A stretch of DNA of 32,377 nucleotides, from NCBI GenBank assembly GCA_027487245.1, contig JAIYDY010000048.1, forward strand, positions 1-32,377, written 5' to 3'. Position numbers and translations under genes: made by a program. The notes under the pieces were generated by a model, which did not search any database, was not told the DNA's origin, and saw only the letters and a program-made list of their open reading frames with translations. The DNA comes from Hyphomicrobiales bacterium. GTDB lineage: Bacteria; Pseudomonadota; Alphaproteobacteria; Rhizobiales; Beijerinckiaceae. Positions 32,198 through 32,377 of this stretch are shown here, one piece after another. Positions within the stretch are counted from its first letter, which is position 1, and every line of letters starts with the position of its first letter.

Positions 32198-32377
32198 TGA
32201 ACCGCCCCGGGTTCTGATCCACCCCCGTTGAATTGGTCCACCTTGAGGTATGTCTTATGGCAATGAGGAGGATCTGATCCCGGCCGAAGAAGCGTCACAA
32301 ACCCGAAGAAATCGTCGCGAAGTTGCGGCAGGTCGATGTCCTGGTTTCGCAGGGCAAATCCATCTCGGATGCCGTTC
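32198..32377 (+). mobile_element. Left end of an IS3-family element with the beginning of orfA
   Basis: TGAACCGCCCCGGGTT (32198-32213) resembles the terminal repeat of IS3-family elements. From 32278 the frame reads SRPKKRHKPEEIVAKLRQVD, then VLVSQGKSISDAV, the HTH N-terminus of an IS3-type orfA, running off the right edge. The codon directly before the Ser is TGA where relatives usually have ATG, and no other in-frame start is seen, so orfA may lack its start through a small deletion. GGAGG is present just upstream. Confidence 0.75.

Overview
The window is high-GC DNA with an alphaproteobacterial look: Tat-dependent binding proteins, many ABC importers, IS630, IS6 and IS3 sequences, a tRNA-Lys fragment typical of alphaproteobacteria, and a bacteriochlorophyll synthase gene (bchG). 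The last suggests an anoxygenic phototroph or a close relative of one. The genus cannot be read from the sequence.

Left edge (1-862): the first codons and the end of an IS630-family transposase element (leaving to the left), a short coding-like scrap apparently cut by that insertion, and a small periplasmic c-type cytochrome with a nested dyad in its leader.

Plus-strand carbohydrate-type locus (863-12302): a Tat-exported family-1 binding protein, two MalF/MalG-type permeases, an RraA-like aldolase-family protein and a bicupin; then a LacI-family regulator whose leader carries two palindromic operators 22 bp apart; then a second binding protein, two more permeases, one MalK/UgpC-type ATPase and a GH63-like (mannosylglycerate-hydrolase-like) glycoside hydrolase. 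The two importers appear to share the single ATPase. 4-nt GTGA/ATGA overlaps show tight coupling.

Minus-strand catabolic operon (23669 down to 12547): three short-chain dehydrogenases, a DUF2848 protein, a complete Dpp/Opp-type importer (binding protein, two permeases, two ATPases), an Old Yellow Enzyme/FAD-NAD fusion reductase with an altered iron-sulfur site, and a carboxymuconolactone-decarboxylase-like protein with a Lys/Ala tail. A good sigma70-like promoter (-35 TTGACG, 16 bp, -10 TAAGAT) precedes it and a GC-rich hairpin ends it. The layout implies uptake of a small organic compound followed by redox and hydrolytic breakdown.

Right part (23808-32377): a truncated IS6 transposase; bchG followed after 15-25 bp by an unusual alpha/beta hydrolase with a large membrane domain; a gene-free stretch; a 46-nt 3' fragment of tRNA-Lys(CTT) that looks like one end of an integrated element; an HD-phosphohydrolase pseudogene and a second IS6 fragment; then a TRAP-type binding protein overlapping a membrane GGDEF-EAL protein with no TRAP permease beside it; and the beginning of an IS3-family element at the right edge. 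The binding-protein/c-di-GMP pair and the bchG/hydrolase pair are the most promising candidates for undescribed biology.
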